Source: Clostridium folliculivorans
Lineage (GTDB): Bacteria; Bacillota; Clostridia; Clostridiales; Clostridiaceae
Assembly: GCF_024341905.1 (NCBI RefSeq)
Contig: NZ_BQXY01000003.1
Coordinates: 62,001 to 126,000 of the forward strand
Reading direction: 5' to 3'
DNA: 64,000 nucleotides
The translations under genes and the position numbers were made by a program. Numbering within the stretch: the first letter of the stretch is position 1; every line of letters begins with the position of its first letter. Under the pieces are notes generated by a model that worked only from the letters and a program-made list of their open reading frames with translations, ran no database searches and was not told where the DNA came from. Of the stretch, positions 62,251-64,000 are shown in pieces.

Positions 62251-63239
62251 ATTCCTGTACCTCCGTTCTTAACATATCCAATCTCATAAGCTTTCTCGCC
62301 TTGAGATATTAAAAGCTCAAGTACAGCATCTTTATCTTGTTTATCAACTGCTAATATGAAACCTATTCCCATGTTGAAGGTGTTGTACATATGGTCCTTT
62401 TCAACGCCTCTATTTATTATTTCCTGAAAAATATTTGGAAGTGGATAGCTATTCTTATTGATAACCGCAGTAAGTTCTCTGTCCCCAAACATTCTTGGAA
62501 CATTTTCTATAAAACCTCCACCAGTTATATGTGCCATTCCTTTTATATCATAACTTTCTAGAACTTTCATCACTGGTTTTACATATATTTTGGTAGGCTC
62601 AATCAAAGTTTCCCATACTGGCTTTCCATCAAATTCTTCATTTAAATCAGTAAATATCTTTCTTACCAAAGAGAATCCATTAGAGTGTATTCCTGAAGAT
62701 GCTAAGCCTATTAGGACATTTCCTTCTTCTATGGTACTTCCGTTTATTATCTTATCTTTATCTACAATTCCTACTGCAAATCCTGCTACATCATATTCTC
62801 CTTCTTTATAGAAGCCAGGCATTTCTGCTGTTTCGCCACCAACTAAGGAACAATCTCCTTGAAGACAACCATCGGAAACACCTTTTACTAAATCTGAGGC
62901 TACTTCCGCCTCAAGTTTGCCACAAGCTATATAATCTAGGAAAAATAGTGGCTTTGCACCATGACATAATATATCATTTACACACATAGCAACGCAGTCT
63001 ATTCCAACCGTATCATATTTTTTTGTCTTAAAAGCTATATCAAGCTTTGTACCAACTCCATCTGTTCCTGAAACTAGCACTGGTTTTTTATACCCCTCAG
63101 GGAGTTCTACCATTCCAGCAAAGCTTCCAAGTCCATTTAAAACATATTTTGATAAAGTTCTGCTTGCATATTCTTTTATGAGTTTAACGGATTTATATCC
63201 TTCTTCAATATCTACTCCTGCTTGTTTGTATGTTAACAT
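62238..63239 (-). CDS. purM: Phosphoribosylformylglycinamidine cyclo-ligase (AIRS)
   Basis: The protein is 333 residues from the ATG at 63237-63239 (GAAAGG upstream). It begins LTYKQAGVDIEEGYKSV. The AIRS ATP-binding N-domain has VSGTDGVGTKLDIAF and GIDCVAMCVNDILCHGAKPLFFLDY, and the C-domain has GLASSGIHSNGFSLVRKI, HITGGGFIENVPRM and FNMGIGF. It closes the imidazole ring using ATP. An in-frame extension to 63257 lacks a ribosome-binding site. Confidence 0.96.
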   Translation of the reverse strand: MLTYKQAGVDIEEGYKSVKLIKEYASRTLSKYVLNGLGSFAGMVELPEGYKKPVLVSGTDGVGTKLDIAFKTKKYDTVGIDCVAMCVNDILCHGAKPLFFLDYIACGKLEAEVASDLVKGVSDGCLQGDCSLVGGETAEMPGFYKEGEYDVAGFAVGIVDKDKIINGSTIEEGNVLIGLASSGIHSNGFSLVRKIFTDLNEEFDGKPVWETLIEPTKIYVKPVMKVLESYDIKGMAHITGGGFIENVPRMFGDRELTAVINKNSYPLPNIFQEIINRGVEKDHMYNTFNMGIGFILAVDKQDKDAVLELLISQGEKAYEIGYVKNGGTGICLE

Positions 63240-63246
63240 TTCTTCA

Positions 63247-64000
63247 CTACCTTTCAAGATGATCTTTTGCTGTTTCTATTGGGGTTGACACTGGATAAAT
63301 TCCATTAAAGCAGCCTAAACAGTAACCTTTCTTTTCTCCAAAACACTTTAATAAACCTTCTAAAGAAATATAAGATAGAGAATCTGCACCAATTACCTCA
63401 TTTATTTCTTCAACTGTTCTATCTGAACCAATTAATTCTTTTCTATAAGATATGTCTATTCCAAAATAACATGGAAATTTCACTACTGGTGATGCAACTC
63501 TAAAGTGAACTTCTGTAGCCCCTGCTTTTCTAAGGGCTTCAACAAGATGTCTTGAAGTTGTTCCTCTAACTATTGAATCATCAATAAGAATTACTCTTTT
63601 ACCCTCTACATTTACTTTTAACGGATTTAGCTTTACTGATACCGCTCTTTCTCTAATCTCTTGATTTGGTGTTATAAAGGTTCTTCCAACATACTTATTC
63701 TTCACGAAACCTGTTTCATAAGGAATACCAGAGGCTCTTGAATATCCAATTGCAGCTGAGATTCCTGAATCGGGAACACCTATTACAATATCAGCCTCAA
63801 CTGGAGACTCTTTGAATAGCATTTCTCCAACTTTAATTCTTGATTGATGAACATTTATGCCATCTATTGTACTATCTGGTCTTGCAAAATAGATATACTC
63901 AAACACACAAGTTTCGCACTGAGTTTGTTCTGAATATCTTACACTTTCAATACCGTGTTCATCTATTATTACAATTTCACCTGGTTTTACGTCTCTTACA
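63247..64000 (-). CDS. purF: Amidophosphoribosyltransferase PurF (C-terminal part, runs off the window)
   Basis: The minus-strand frame is open from the right window edge to the stop at 63247-63249. It carries ESVRYSEQTQCETCVFEYIYFARPDS, a conserved PurF segment; the GTG at 63904-63906 inside it is not the start. The phosphoribosyltransferase domain follows with GIPYETGFVKNKYVGRTFI and the PRPP-binding VILIDDSIVRGTTS. KGYCLGCFNGIYPV lies at the C-terminus. The N-terminal glutaminase domain with its nucleophile cysteine is outside the window. It catalyses the first committed step of purine synthesis and leads the pur cluster visible here. Confidence 0.96.
   Translation of the reverse strand, partial: VRDVKPGEIVIIDEHGIESVRYSEQTQCETCVFEYIYFARPDSTIDGINVHQSRIKVGEMLFKESPVEADIVIGVPDSGISAAIGYSRASGIPYETGFVKNKYVGRTFITPNQEIRERAVSVKLNPLKVNVEGKRVILIDDSIVRGTTSRHLVEALRKAGATEVHFRVASPVVKFPCYFGIDISYRKELIGSDRTVEEINEVIGADSLSYISLEGLLKCFGEKKGYCLGCFNGIYPVSTPIETAKDHLER

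Noticed and set aside
63247..63906. PurF starting at the GTG at 63904-63906
   Set aside because: Conserved PurF sequence continues in frame upstream to the window edge, so this is an internal codon.

Overview
The window is a low-GC, endospore-former-type Firmicute chromosome, most likely Clostridium sensu stricto. The evidence is the very AT-rich intergenic DNA, strong Shine-Dalgarno sites, an intact sigma-K gene next to a pilT-like ATPase and an ftsA-like gene, an alaS T-box, and the block alaS-ireB-ruvX-DUF1292-fur. Species cannot be named from sequence alone. Almost every gene lies on the minus strand. The one convincing plus-strand gene is at 42048-42491, and two tiny possible reading frames lie at 2735-2954. 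I see no rRNA, tRNA, CRISPR array, prophage or transposase. The region reads as chromosomal core with short accessory interruptions.

Layout. 1-9 kb: 5' part of ftsA, a processive-type glycosyltransferase, a pilT-like ATPase, sigK, a MATE exporter with a non-canonical start, and a large AraC-type regulator carrying a GH39-like domain. 9.4-16.7 kb: a penicillin-binding transpeptidase, then mltG-trmR-trhP-udk (the yrrL-yrrM-yrrO-udk arrangement of Bacillus), then typA. 16.8-25.7 kb: YlbF-like protein, RNase J, Fur, DUF1292, ruvX, ireB, T-box-controlled alaS, an AI-2E-type permease and a PRC-barrel protein. 25.7-36.2 kb: acetyltransferase, a MarR-controlled pair of ABC exporter half-transporters, small unknown proteins, an SGNH hydrolase, an acetyl-xylan-esterase-like hydrolase, and an ECF sigma/anti-sigma pair. 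36.7-49.2 kb: two complete peptide/drug-response modules, a BceRS-BceAB set and a MacA/MacB-like exporter followed by its own two-component system. 49.3-55.1 kb: nitroreductase, then the iron-sulfur/tRNA thiolation operon iscR-iscS-iscU-mnmA, and rarA. 55.4-58.7 kb: flavin reductase, S51 peptidase, two little-known proteins and a diguanylate cyclase. 58.8-64 kb: purF(partial)-purM-purN-purH-purD.

The most notable non-coding content is a set of dispersed intergenic repeats. Six palindromic elements of about 80-96 bp sit at 9.2, 30.9, 32.4, 34.3, 36.5 and 57.8 kb. Three copies of a second, terminator-bearing element sit at 0.8, 5.1 and 23.5 kb. A third palindrome type is at 43.0 kb, with a half copy at 36.4 kb. 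Several translation-start oddities also stand out: the ireB ribosome-binding site is separated from its start by a hairpin, the PBP ribosome-binding site is buried in the upstream terminator, and the MATE gene appears to start at ATT. No clearly new multi-gene system was identified.
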